From Nostocales cyanobacterium Centralia_MAG_434 (GTDB taxonomy: Bacteria; Cyanobacteriota; Cyanobacteriia; Cyanobacteriales; Nostocaceae), in NCBI GenBank assembly GCA_021324415.1, contig JAJPJF010000280.1, positions 1-61,532 of the forward strand: DNA of 61,532 nt, in the 5' to 3' direction. The translations under genes were made by a program, and so were the position numbers. This document shows positions 18,197-26,942 of the stretch, one piece after another. Below the pieces are notes generated by a model that searched no databases, was not told the origin of the DNA, and was given only the letters and a program-made list of their open reading frames with translations. The number at the start of each line of letters is the position of its first letter. Position 1 is the stretch's first letter.

Positions 18197-19537
18197 ATGA
18201 CCAGCCTTTCAACCAAACCAGCACTTCCGCTACCTCCTGGTCGCTTTGGATTACCTATCATTGGCGAATCCATCCTCTATTTACGTGATCCACAAAGTTT
18301 CATAGCAAAGCGACAACATCTGTATGGAAATATCTTTAAAACCCATCTGTTTGGTCGTCCAACAGTTGCTTTGATTGGAGCAGAGGCGGTTCGATTTTTA
18401 TTTGCCAATGAAAGTCAGCATTTTGAAATGACAAATACGCTTAGTTTTGAAGTGCTACTAGGTGATAAATCAATTGGTGTGCAGACAGGAAACGCTCACC
18501 AAATGCTGCGTCGTCAACTGTTTCAGGCTTTCCAGCCAAGGGCTTTAGCAAATTATGCTGTAACAATGGAAGAAATTACCCAACGTTATTTAAAAAAGTG
18601 GGAGCAAAGGGAAACGCTAACTTGGTATGACGAGTTGAAAAAATATACCCTCGACATTGCCTGTCGGTTATTTGTGGGTGTTAGTACTGCAGCAGACGAA
18701 AACTTAAAACAGGTTTATGAAACCTGGAGTGATGGGCTTCTGTCGCTTCCTATTCGGGTTCCTGGTAGCAAATTTGATCGTGCAGTACGTGCACGGGAGA
18801 GGCTTCTAGCTCAGATTGATGCAATCATCGACCAACGCCAACAACAGATCTCAGGTAAAGAAGATGTTTTGAGTATTTTGTTGCAGGCAAAAGACGAAGC
18901 AGGAAATTCGCTCAGCCGAGTAGACATCAAAGATAACGTACTTGCAATGCTGGTTGCAGGACATGAAACCTTAACGTCTGCGCTGACTTCTCTTTGCTTG
19001 TTGCTAGCCCAACATCCAAAAGTGTTAGAAACCCTTCGTACAGAACAAGCACAACTCGGATTGTCAACCCCATTAACACAAGAAATCCTCAAACAAATGA
19101 CTTACCTAGACCAAGTACTCAAGGAGGTTTTACGGATATTACCCCCAGTGGTTCGTAGTGGCTCACGCAAAGTGCTACAGTCTTGTGAGTTGAGTGGGTA
19201 TTGTATTCCACAAGGTTGGGATGTGTTTTACCAAATTCAAGAGACGCATCAAGATCAAAGTATCTACACTCAACCAGAGCAATTTGACCCAGAAAGGTTT
19301 TCACCGGAACGGTCTGAGGATAAACAAAAAGTTTTTAGTAACATTCCCTTTGGTGGTGGAATGCGGGAATGTTTAGGCAAAGAGTTTGCCAGATTAGAAA
19401 TGAAGATATTTACAGCTTTACTAGTTCGTGAGTATGAGTGGGAAATCCTTGGTGGACAGAATCTAGAGCGTGTCGTGCTACCTTTCTCGCGTCCTCAAGA
19501 TGGTTTGAAGGCCCGATTTTGGCGGCGTCTGCGTTAA
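18197..19537 (+). CDS. cytochrome P450, CYP120-like
   Basis: This 446-residue P450 starts with the proline-rich hinge LPLPPGRFGLPIIGE. The I-helix oxygen-activation motif is AGHET (residues 254-258). The ExxR motif lies in LKEVLRILPPV, and the heme loop FGGGMRECLGKEFA has its Cys ligand at 392. The sequence style is that of cyanobacterial CYP120, of which Synechocystis CYP120A1 hydroxylates retinoic acid. No N-terminal membrane anchor is visible, so it is likely soluble. Electron donors are not encoded nearby. Confidence 0.93.
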   Translation: MTSLSTKPALPLPPGRFGLPIIGESILYLRDPQSFIAKRQHLYGNIFKTHLFGRPTVALIGAEAVRFLFANESQHFEMTNTLSFEVLLGDKSIGVQTGNAHQMLRRQLFQAFQPRALANYAVTMEEITQRYLKKWEQRETLTWYDELKKYTLDIACRLFVGVSTAADENLKQVYETWSDGLLSLPIRVPGSKFDRAVRARERLLAQIDAIIDQRQQQISGKEDVLSILLQAKDEAGNSLSRVDIKDNVLAMLVAGHETLTSALTSLCLLLAQHPKVLETLRTEQAQLGLSTPLTQEILKQMTYLDQVLKEVLRILPPVVRSGSRKVLQSCELSGYCIPQGWDVFYQIQETHQDQSIYTQPEQFDPERFSPERSEDKQKVFSNIPFGGGMRECLGKEFARLEMKIFTALLVREYEWEILGGQNLERVVLPFSRPQDGLKARFWRRLR

Positions 19538-19541
19538 GAGA

Positions 19542-19712
19542 TTATAGTGTCTCGTGGCTGATGTTGGACTCACAGGCGATCGCTGTCTTTTGCTCGCCAG
19601 CACTTGTCCGCCGCAGATTCTCTACCTGATCAGGAAACAGAGTTTTCTTGCAACCACGGTATGCGCCGCGCTGTTTGGCAAAGGCGATGTCTTTACGCTG
19701 CCGCTGTTGAGC
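19542..19712 (-). pseudogene. C-terminal relic of a serine recombinase (resolvase/invertase)
   Basis: The minus frame upstream of 19542 reads QQRQRKDIAFAKQRGAYRG, then KKTLFPDQVENLR, then SAGEQKTAIA and SHETL before a stop. This matches the end of Pin/TnpR-type recombinases: the RQREGIALAKQRGAYRGRKK linker followed by the helix-turn-helix with E-Q-V-x-x-L-R and IS-R-E-T. The catalytic domain is missing and a TAA closes the frame at about 19713. The relic lies between the P450 and Uma2 genes and marks a past mobile-element insertion. Confidence 0.7.
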
Positions 19713-19868
19713 TTATGATTGTTCTGGATTGATACGGTAACCCCAGCAATGGATCAAACTCAAGTAAAGTACAGTATCAGCTTTAATGTACATTCGAGTT
19801 TCATTGCTACTCATTGGTATTGCAACCTCGCTGTTTCCTTGATGTCTTACTCTCGATCTCAAAAATAT

Positions 19869-20426
19869 CTAAGGAATCCCTGCTTGTTGAAAAATTTGTT
19901 GGGGCGTAATTTGTAAGCCTTCTAAAAGAGAATCTTCTAAACTATCTGCACCACTTTTTGTTTGTGGTCGAGTATCAGGATAGAAAATAGTGACTGTTTT
20001 AGATCTAGCATCCACAACCCAAACTCTCATGACACCTGCATCAAGATAATCTGTGGCTTTAGCACTCATTGCTCCAAAACTTTGGTCGGGAGAGATAATT
20101 TCAATCACTAATTCTGGGGGTATGGGATAAGCTTCATCTTCAATGACGTTACTGGGAAGACGAGAGTAGGAGACGTAAAGCAAGTCTGGTACTGGTACCC
20201 AGTCTCGGTTCTTACGTTTTAAGGTCACTGCCCACTCAATACCAACCTCTCCACGATTTTGCGACCATGGGGCTAGAAGTTGACTCAGCGCAAGGGTTAA
20301 TCGTGAGTGGAACCTTTTTGGTGACATCTTGGGTTTAGCTTCGCCATCGACTAATTCGTAAGTGATATCCCCTTCCGGAAGGGCAAGAAACTCTTGTAGC
20401 GTGAGCTGAGGTTTGACTGGAACCAT
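19869..20426 (-). CDS. Uma2-family putative endonuclease
   Basis: This 185-residue member of the Uma2 (DUF820) family is highly multiplied in cyanobacteria and predicted to have a PD-(D/E)XK nuclease fold. Visible features are the N-terminal LTLQEFLALPEGDITYELVDGE, the core VPDLLYVS and PPELVIEIISPDQS, and the C-terminal VWVVDARSKTVTIFY. The biological role of the family is unknown. It is transcribed alone and lies next to a recombinase relic. Confidence 0.9.
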   Translation of the reverse strand: MVPVKPQLTLQEFLALPEGDITYELVDGEAKPKMSPKRFHSRLTLALSQLLAPWSQNRGEVGIEWAVTLKRKNRDWVPVPDLLYVSYSRLPSNVIEDEAYPIPPELVIEIISPDQSFGAMSAKATDYLDAGVMRVWVVDARSKTVTIFYPDTRPQTKSGADSLEDSLLEGLQITPQQIFQQAGIP

Positions 20427-20753
20427 AGCTAGATTTCATGATTTGCCATGATTTTATTGTGAACGAGTTTTGTTGGATTCAAAAGACAAACAGCGATCGC
20501 ACTCCATTCATACCTATTCTCTAAAATTCAGCACTAGATTCAATATCAGAAATCCTTGTTATGTCTAGCTTCCTTAATTTTGAATTTTGTATCTTCCAAA
20601 GGAACTGCGCCAACGCATAATATGCTTGACAGGCAGATTTTAAATTTATATTAAGCTGTTTAACGCATAAGAAAAATCACTTGGTGATTACTGAAGCATA
20701 TTTTCTGTAGAAATAGAAAAATAAGATTAAATCTATTTTTTGACAGTAAAAAA
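20427..20753. other. intergenic region, nothing specific seen
   Basis: A 327-base gap between divergent Uma2 and the Tyr/Arg-rich gene. It holds one HIP1-type octamer and an AT-rich stretch before the ATG at 20754 that probably carries the promoter. No ORF, RNA or repeat was identified. Confidence 0.3.
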
Positions 20754-21026
20754 ATGAAACGCTTGACTTCAGTGATCTTAGCGGCTCTCCTGGGGACAGG
20801 GCTTAGCATGACTGTAACTCCAAGTGCTTTTGCCCAACCTGAACGTTATTATCGTACATCTCACCCATACCGCTACAGATACTATGGTGGGAACTATCGT
20901 CCGTATCACTACAGATACTATCGTAGATATCGTCCATACCGCTACAGATACTATGGTGGGAACTATCGTCCGTATCGCTATAGATACTATCGTGGCTACC
21001 ATCGACCTTATCGCTATGGATACTAG
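20754..21026 (+). CDS. exported Tyr/Arg-rich repeat protein
   Basis: This 90-residue protein has a clear signal peptide (MKRLTSVILAALLGTGLSMT...SAFA, cleavage before QPERYY). The mature 63 residues are almost only Tyr, Arg, Pro, Gly, His and Asn. They form near-exact repeats of the type PYRYRYYGGNYRPYRYRYYR. The mature protein is strongly basic, with no Cys. It is probably periplasmic or extracellular, perhaps binding polysaccharide, nucleic acid or anionic surfaces, or cross-linked through Tyr; that is inference. DNA repeats underlying the protein repeats suggest recent internal duplication. Confidence 0.85.
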   Translation: MKRLTSVILAALLGTGLSMTVTPSAFAQPERYYRTSHPYRYRYYGGNYRPYHYRYYRRYRPYRYRYYGGNYRPYRYRYYRGYHRPYRYGY

Positions 21027-21076
21027 GAGCAGTTGAGAGATTAAAATAAGTGTCCAGAGAAATGGTAGAAGTAGTA

Positions 21077-21106
21077 AAAGCCCTATGGTGAGCAGCCAAG
21101 GGCTTT
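21077..21106 (+). terminator. bidirectional hairpin between convergent small genes
   Basis: An 8-bp stem AAAGCCCT/AGGGCTTT with a 14-base loop lies midway between the Tyr/Arg-rich gene and the minus-strand gene ending at 21136. It could serve both strands. Confidence 0.5.
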
Positions 21107-21135
21107 GCTATATGTTTTGCTATATGTATTGAGCT

Positions 21136-21540
21136 TCAAAAGTGAGTCACTGGTACACTAATCGATCCACGGACAAAGGAATCGAGTGGAGGAACTTTGG
21201 AAACACCCAACGGATCAACTGGCTGGGGTTTTGGATTGGGCTTTTCCTGTAAGAATTGCTTTAAGGTAGTAGAAGGATGTTTTAAAATATCGAACGGGTT
21301 CAGGGATACGGATGGTTGATCGTGTACTGATGGAATTGAGTTAGTAATTTGCTTTAGTCTTTCAGCTTGATTGATGCTATGGTCAGCCTCACCATTAATT
21401 GAGGCTGGTTGAGTAACTAGAGTAGCAGCCTTACCAGGAGCAGTTTCATCAGGGGAAGCATTGACTTCGTTGGCAAAAGCTGGATAAGTAGCGGTAATTG
21501 TGCTTAGCACAACGACTAAGGCTGTAAGTGAGCGTTTCAT
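21136..21540 (-). CDS. exported hypothetical protein
   Basis: This 134-residue protein begins with a signal peptide (MKRSLTALVVVLSTITATYPAFA, cleavage before NEV). The frame continues 25 codons further upstream, but those precede the signal sequence and were not used. The mature part is polar and proline-rich, with PNPKPQPVDP near residue 100 and no Cys, so it may be largely unstructured. No family was recognised. It converges with the Tyr/Arg-rich exported protein. Confidence 0.65.
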   Translation of the reverse strand: MKRSLTALVVVLSTITATYPAFANEVNASPDETAPGKAATLVTQPASINGEADHSINQAERLKQITNSIPSVHDQPSVSLNPFDILKHPSTTLKQFLQEKPNPKPQPVDPLGVSKVPPLDSFVRGSISVPVTHF

Positions 21541-21764
21541 AACTAAATTTGAATCATAATTTCTGACAAAGGACAGAGGATTTGTAGCAAGAATTTTGTG
21601 AATGGGATCAGACATTTTAGAGCAACTATAACCTGAATATCAAAAACCCGCACCAATACAAATTTATCTACTTTTTAGAAGCGTAGTATCAAATGTGGCA
21701 AATTCGAGCAAAGCAAGCGACAATAGAAAATTATCAAAATGCGGTTTGCTGCTAAACAAGTGCC

Positions 21765-24700
21765 ATGACACTCATTCAACGTACAACCCTGCACTATCAG
21801 GAAGGAACTTCTAATAAAATCTACGAAGTCGATCTATGCCAGATAGACGAGGGGTATTACGTAGTCAATTTTCGATACGGACGATCTGGCACTAAGTTGA
21901 AAGAAGGCACAAAAACGACGGAAGCTGTACCTTTAGCCCAAGCACAGCAAATCTTCAAAAAACTTGTTGGTGAAAAGACGAAAAAGGGATATCGTGATGT
22001 GACGATACCAGATCTCATTGAACCTCAACCCATAGCCACAGACGATCCGCGAAAACAGGCTATCCTTAACCGCCTTGCCAACAATAAACCTAGTCAATGG
22101 AAGCTAGAAAGAGCAATTTGGCGTGCTGGAGAACTTAAAATCAGTGAAGCAACACCACTCATTCTTAAGCTTATAGGCACAGGTGAACCCCTAAGAGATT
22201 ATTGCATTGCTTGGGCTTTGGGTTGGTGTGGCACAAAAGAAGCTATTGCGGCTCTCATTAACTTACATCAAAACGCCTCAACTCCAAATTTTGTAAGTCG
22301 CATCGCTTTTGAAGCACGACTGAAACTCTCGGATGCAGAAACCAAAGCAAGTTTACAGGCGGAAATGATTAAATTTTTGCCACCAGAATTACGCTCATTA
22401 GCACACAATGGTTCACAAGAAGCGTTTGCCACAGCTTTACAAAGTCATTTAAAGCACAGCACCTATAAGCATTTTGCCGTACTCGATACAATTTATCAAA
22501 TCGATAACCAGTATGTTCGCCCAGCACTGCTGAATATTTTATCCAACGCGCCTTTTCAACCAAACTACTTTCAAAGACTGCGTCATATCTTCAAAATGGC
22601 TGAATATCGCCATGATGCAGAAGTCTTTGGGATTTTAACTTACCGCCTAGAAAAAGAGCAGGCAAGTTTTAACAGCAACAGTTATTATGTCAAGCTGCCT
22701 AACAATGAATATCTTCGCAAAATAGTTTATGAGAATGGCAACAGATCTAATAGAAATGAAATAGAAGAAGAGTTAAAACATCCACAATCGAGAATTGCCT
22801 ATAGCAGTAAGACTCGTGAATACTTGCTTCGGCGTGTGTGGCGCACCCTTAAAAAACTAGGTGAACAAGGAGATCCTGAATATATCAAAATAGCTGCTGG
22901 TGTTCTCCTGCAGTATTCTGATCAAGATGCTGAACAAGTGATGGAGTCGGTTTTCTACCGTTGGAATCGTTCCAACTGGACTCGTATTCAGTTTAAGCGT
23001 AACTGGGATGCATTTGCTGGATATTTAACCTTTAACCACATTCTCTATGAAAATAGTCCTCGCTATGAGTTAAAACCCAATTCTCACGCTTGGCGCTGTC
23101 GGGAAGGTTATAAGCCAGGAGATCCTGAACCTCAAGTACGGGAAGAGGCTTTTCCCCAACTGTGGGAGCAAAACCCACAAGCACTGCTACAGTTACTTTT
23201 ACAGAGTCATTGTCTTTTAGTACATCATTTTGCTGTCAAAGCTTTAAGAGTTTGTCATCATTTCTGTGCTTCCTTAGATACGGATACAATCATCCAATTA
23301 GTAACAAAACCTTACGAGGTAACAGCACAATTTGGTACAGAATTAGCACTTGTAAAATACAACCCCACTCAACCAAACACGGAATTGATTCTTGCTCTTG
23401 TTAACAGCTTATCTGAACAAGGTCGTGCCCAAGCTTACCTCTGGATTGAGGAACAACGTGAATATTTCCTAGAAGACAGCAACTTCATCACTGCTTTGAT
23501 CACCAGTCCACAGACTGAGACTCGTACCTTTGCTCGTAGGCTATTGGCTGGATCGATTTTAAGCGATCGCACTGCTCAAGTTCTTGCCGGACGTATCATT
23601 GCTGAATTGCTGACATTGAAGCCAGCACTCCACGAAACCTCTTTGATTGAGAAGGGAATTAGAGAGTTAGCAAAAGAAATTGGTGAAACCCTACTGTTAT
23701 GCTTTCCACTTCAGTTGCGTACTTTAGGTTTGAGTATAATTGATGACTTTTTAGCTCATTCTCTGCTAGAAATCCAAGAACTAGGAGCTCGTATTCTACT
23801 AAACCACGAAATCAGCTCAGAGAACTTACCGCCTCAGATCATTGAATCGCTACTTGCATCACAAAATCAATCATTAAGAGTTCTTGGTATCAGACTATTT
23901 GGACAGTTACCTGATGAGAAACTCATCTCTGAAGAGAGAACTCTGATGGTAGGCATGGCAGTGAACGCCAAAGAGGATATCCGCAATGCCATCAAACCCA
24001 TTATCCATCGTTTAGGAAAAGCTCATCCAACATTTGCGATCGCCCTAGCATCCGATTTTATAGAAGTCCTGCTTACCCCCGAAAAATACGAAGGCGTTCA
24101 CAGCTATTTAGCACGTCTGTTGCGGGAAGACTTACAAGGGTGGATCTCAAGCATCAACAAAGAGACAGCTTACAGGCTCATTCAAGCTAAGTCTTCAACT
24201 TCACAAGAATTAGGGGGTTTAATACTAGGTGCAAATTACCAAACCTGGGTTGAAGAATTTACAACCAGCGAAATCGTTAGACTTGCTAATCACGAAATTC
24301 TATCAGTACGAGAAGCTGCACGGCAGATATTTGTGCAGATTTTAGACCGTTTACGCACAGATGCACAAGAAATGTTGACCGCAGTCCGAATGCTAGAAGC
24401 AAAGTGGGAAGACTCACGTGAATTTGCCTTCAAAATATTCACAACAGAGTTTAGCAGTGCAGAATTTACACCCAGCGTTTTAGTAAGCATTTGCGATAGT
24501 GTACGAGAAGATGCAAGAAAACTGGGTCGTGATTTATTGACTCGTAATTTTCAAGCAATAGATGGGCAAGAATATCTCCTAAAGTTTAGTGAACATCCAT
24601 CGCAAGATATGCAGTTATTTGCCACAAATTATCTAGAAAAATATGCTGAGAATTATCCAAAAAGATTACGTGAATTGAGCCCATATTTTGTGACTGTTCT

Positions 24701-24938
24701 TTCAAATGTTAACCGTGGTCGTGTTGCGAAACAGCGAATTTTTAATTTTCTGAACGCGGAAGCACAAAAAAGTGAGGAAGCCGCGAAAATCGTTGCAGAA
24801 ATCATGACTCGACAGTCGTTAACGATGGCGATTGGTGATAAAGCGACAGCAATACAAATTATGTTACAAATTTACAAAAACTATCCTCATTTATCATTGC
24901 CAATTCAATTAAAAGCCGTTTCTGAAGTGAGAAGTTAA
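21765..24938 (+). CDS. WGR-domain plus HEAT/ARM-repeat protein (retron-associated)
   Basis: This 1057-residue protein is the first gene of a three-gene set. Residues 1-90 form a WGR domain (LHYQEGTSNKIYEVDL, VNFRYGRSGTKLKEGTKT), a nucleic-acid-binding module also found in PARPs. The rest is alpha-helical, with HEAT/ARM-like repeats visible as repeated ALGWCGTKEAIAALINLH- and RVLGIRLFGQLPDEKL-type units. There is no membrane segment. From memory of published retron classifications, type XIII retrons pair an ARM-repeat protein and a WHSWIM protein with the RT; this gene would be the ARM component. It may be the effector or target-sensing subunit (inference). Confidence 0.85.
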   Translation: MTLIQRTTLHYQEGTSNKIYEVDLCQIDEGYYVVNFRYGRSGTKLKEGTKTTEAVPLAQAQQIFKKLVGEKTKKGYRDVTIPDLIEPQPIATDDPRKQAILNRLANNKPSQWKLERAIWRAGELKISEATPLILKLIGTGEPLRDYCIAWALGWCGTKEAIAALINLHQNASTPNFVSRIAFEARLKLSDAETKASLQAEMIKFLPPELRSLAHNGSQEAFATALQSHLKHSTYKHFAVLDTIYQIDNQYVRPALLNILSNAPFQPNYFQRLRHIFKMAEYRHDAEVFGILTYRLEKEQASFNSNSYYVKLPNNEYLRKIVYENGNRSNRNEIEEELKHPQSRIAYSSKTREYLLRRVWRTLKKLGEQGDPEYIKIAAGVLLQYSDQDAEQVMESVFYRWNRSNWTRIQFKRNWDAFAGYLTFNHILYENSPRYELKPNSHAWRCREGYKPGDPEPQVREEAFPQLWEQNPQALLQLLLQSHCLLVHHFAVKALRVCHHFCASLDTDTIIQLVTKPYEVTAQFGTELALVKYNPTQPNTELILALVNSLSEQGRAQAYLWIEEQREYFLEDSNFITALITSPQTETRTFARRLLAGSILSDRTAQVLAGRIIAELLTLKPALHETSLIEKGIRELAKEIGETLLLCFPLQLRTLGLSIIDDFLAHSLLEIQELGARILLNHEISSENLPPQIIESLLASQNQSLRVLGIRLFGQLPDEKLISEERTLMVGMAVNAKEDIRNAIKPIIHRLGKAHPTFAIALASDFIEVLLTPEKYEGVHSYLARLLREDLQGWISSINKETAYRLIQAKSSTSQELGGLILGANYQTWVEEFTTSEIVRLANHEILSVREAARQIFVQILDRLRTDAQEMLTAVRMLEAKWEDSREFAFKIFTTEFSSAEFTPSVLVSICDSVREDARKLGRDLLTRNFQAIDGQEYLLKFSEHPSQDMQLFATNYLEKYAENYPKRLRELSPYFVTVLSNVNRGRVAKQRIFNFLNAEAQKSEEAAKIVAEIMTRQSLTMAIGDKATAIQIMLQIYKNYPHLSLPIQLKAVSEVRS

Positions 24939-25033
24939 GAGACGAACAAACACAATAAAACCAAGCAATTCAGGGAAACAAAAATCCAGCCTTGGCAATT
25001 CATTCAAAAAAAACTTAATAAAACAAGTAAATT

Positions 25034-26674
25034 ATGGAATTTAACTACACTTATAAAGGAAGCACTGAAGTTTTAGAGCGCAGCAACAGCACCCAAATGT
25101 CCTTTTCTCCAGACACAAAGCGTCCACCCACTTACTTTATTGGAGAATTACGACAAAACGTTGCTTTTCGTGAAGCCATTAGCGCTTTACATGATGTCGT
25201 TATTTCCGATATGCAGTTTAAACCAAAAGACAAAACTGCTTATAAAGAATGGCGTGCCAAACAAGAGGATATTGACTGGGAAATTGTCGCGGCTATGCGT
25301 CAAGACACGGCTGATAAAATTAAGCAGTTACAAGAAGAGTTAACTGAGTTAAAGAAATCTAGTTATGAACGCTGGCGTCCTTATTATCAAGCACAACGTC
25401 ACTATTTTGATTACCTTTATGAAAAAGACCGTGATGCTTGGTTTGTACTTGATCCAGTGATTACGGTTCACCCTGATGAAGTATTTTTTGAATGTTTTAG
25501 TGTAGATGAGTCGAGTTATGGACGTCTAGGTGCAAGTTATGAAGTCTTCAAAAATATTCATGAATTTGCCTGCGGTACAACCAATATAGATTACTCAGCA
25601 GCACTCTATGATGAGTTTCAAAAAATCCGCAGCTATAAGAGTACCCACTTACAAGTTGATCCTTCCGGTTTTGAAGTTCAAACGACTAACGAAGCAGCTT
25701 ATAAAGAAGTCAAAATTGACTTGCCAGATAGCTGGGTGAGAGGCTTTTTGCAGGTCAGTTCGGCAATGTCTTTACCAGCCGTCAGGTTTGATTTACACCC
25801 GATGGACATCCACAACATTTGTTTTGTGTTGCGTCGTCACAAAGAGACAAAGGGTCCACGCAGCATGCGGTATCATCTTCAGCCTGGTGAACCAGTACGC
25901 GTGGTATTTGAACCATGGGAGAAAGAGGTTGTGTGTCCGCGATCGCGTTACCTGGGAAATGAACCACAAATCATTCGGGTTTGGGGACGTCGCCGTCTCC
26001 ATATTCTCGAACGCCTCATTCCTGTTGCCAACAAATTTACTGTTCATCTGTTGGGAACAGGTATGCCTTCCTTTTATGTTGCTGACTTGGGTGATATGTC
26101 CTTTACATTAGGTTTATCGGGATGGACTGCGAATGATTGGTCCCAATCTGGTAATTTTGACTTAATGGCACCCCGTGCTGATGTGGACGAATGGACACAA
26201 AAAATCATTTTTGATGCATTGCAAGAGAATTGGCTAGAAACGGCTGATAGCCTTGCACAACGCTTGAAATTCAGCCGAACAGCTGTGCTAGGGGCGTTAA
26301 GTGCTTATACACAGGCAGGGCGTATTATTTACGATTTAAATAAACAAGTCTATCGTGTGCGGGAACTCAGCCGTGAACCATTACCTATGGAAAGATTACG
26401 CTTTGCCAATGAACGCGAAGAAAATGCAAAGCGATTTTTAAATCAGAATGCCGCACAAGTGACATCGGTGAATGATCGAGATGGTGTATTGGTTTTACAA
26501 GGTAATATTCGAGACAACGAGAAAACTTACAATCCATCTTTGACGATTGATCAAGACGAGCGTATAATCGAGGCAGAGTGTACTTGCAACTGGCATCAGC
26601 AAAACAAGCTGTACAAAGGTCCTTGCGAGCATATTCTGGCACTACGGATGCAATACGTTCGTCAGTGTCGTTAG
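25034..26674 (+). CDS. winged-helix/SWIM zinc-finger protein (WHSWIM, retron-associated)
   Basis: This 546-residue protein lies 95 bases after the WGR gene. A helical region with a coiled coil lies at about residues 65-130. A winged-helix-like segment sits at about 395-455 (LAQRLKFSRTAVLGALSAY, AGRIIYDLNKQVYRV). The C-terminus has a SWIM zinc finger, C516-x-C518...C531-x-H533, within ECTCNWHQ...GPCEHIL. SWIM and winged-helix modules bind DNA, so this subunit probably recognises nucleic acid. The stop codon TAG (26672-26674) immediately precedes the predicted msr-msd RNA, so all three genes and the RNA are likely one transcript. Confidence 0.85.
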   Translation: MEFNYTYKGSTEVLERSNSTQMSFSPDTKRPPTYFIGELRQNVAFREAISALHDVVISDMQFKPKDKTAYKEWRAKQEDIDWEIVAAMRQDTADKIKQLQEELTELKKSSYERWRPYYQAQRHYFDYLYEKDRDAWFVLDPVITVHPDEVFFECFSVDESSYGRLGASYEVFKNIHEFACGTTNIDYSAALYDEFQKIRSYKSTHLQVDPSGFEVQTTNEAAYKEVKIDLPDSWVRGFLQVSSAMSLPAVRFDLHPMDIHNICFVLRRHKETKGPRSMRYHLQPGEPVRVVFEPWEKEVVCPRSRYLGNEPQIIRVWGRRRLHILERLIPVANKFTVHLLGTGMPSFYVADLGDMSFTLGLSGWTANDWSQSGNFDLMAPRADVDEWTQKIIFDALQENWLETADSLAQRLKFSRTAVLGALSAYTQAGRIIYDLNKQVYRVRELSREPLPMERLRFANEREENAKRFLNQNAAQVTSVNDRDGVLVLQGNIRDNEKTYNPSLTIDQDERIIEAECTCNWHQQNKLYKGPCEHILALRMQYVRQCR

Positions 26675-26914
26675 TCACGCGTCTGAGAGTTGGTAAGCAA
26701 TCCTTGCAATTCGGGCGGTGCGATCGCCGTCCTTGCGTTTAGCCGTAAAGCAGCATCACTAGCCCACTCTTGACTGTGCGGTCTTACGGGTACTGTCGTT
26801 ATTCCGGACTGAATTCGGTAAATTGAATGAACGACAGTACCCGTGACCGCTGGAGTTGAGTGGTCTAGTCCAGAGGGATTTACGAAGGGAAAGCCAACAA
26901 AAAACAGCGCGTGA
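26675..26914 (+). ncRNA. predicted retron msr-msd RNA
   Basis: The expected retron order is visible. a1 (26675-26693, TCACGCGTCTGAGAGTTGG) pairs with a2 (26894-26914) through TCACGCG/CGCGTGA, CTG/CAG and GTTGG/CCAAC. Directly after a1 is TAAGC, with G26697 the candidate branch guanosine. msr hairpins follow: GCAA-tcc-TTGC (26697-26707) and GGGCGG/CCGTCC (26713-26732). The msd is a long hairpin at 26758-26869. Its outer stem ACTAG-CCACTC pairs with GAGTGG-CTAGT, the next stem is GCGGTC/GACCGC, and an inner 14-bp stem CGGGTACTGTCGTT pairs perfectly; the loop is 29 bases. It ends 28 bases before the RT start codon. Boundaries are inferred by eye. Confidence 0.8.
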
Positions 26915-26942
26915 TTTTTTTCAACCAAAAATCGCCTGCTAC

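Noticed and set aside
20778-21099. Other-frame ORFs across the Tyr/Arg-rich gene
   Set aside because: Repeat by-products; only the frame with a signal peptide and proper start is credible.
26671-26928. ORFs across the msr-msd region, including the 29-codon extension of the RT
   Set aside because: They run through the predicted structured RNA; the RT ATG at 26943 after a2 fits better.
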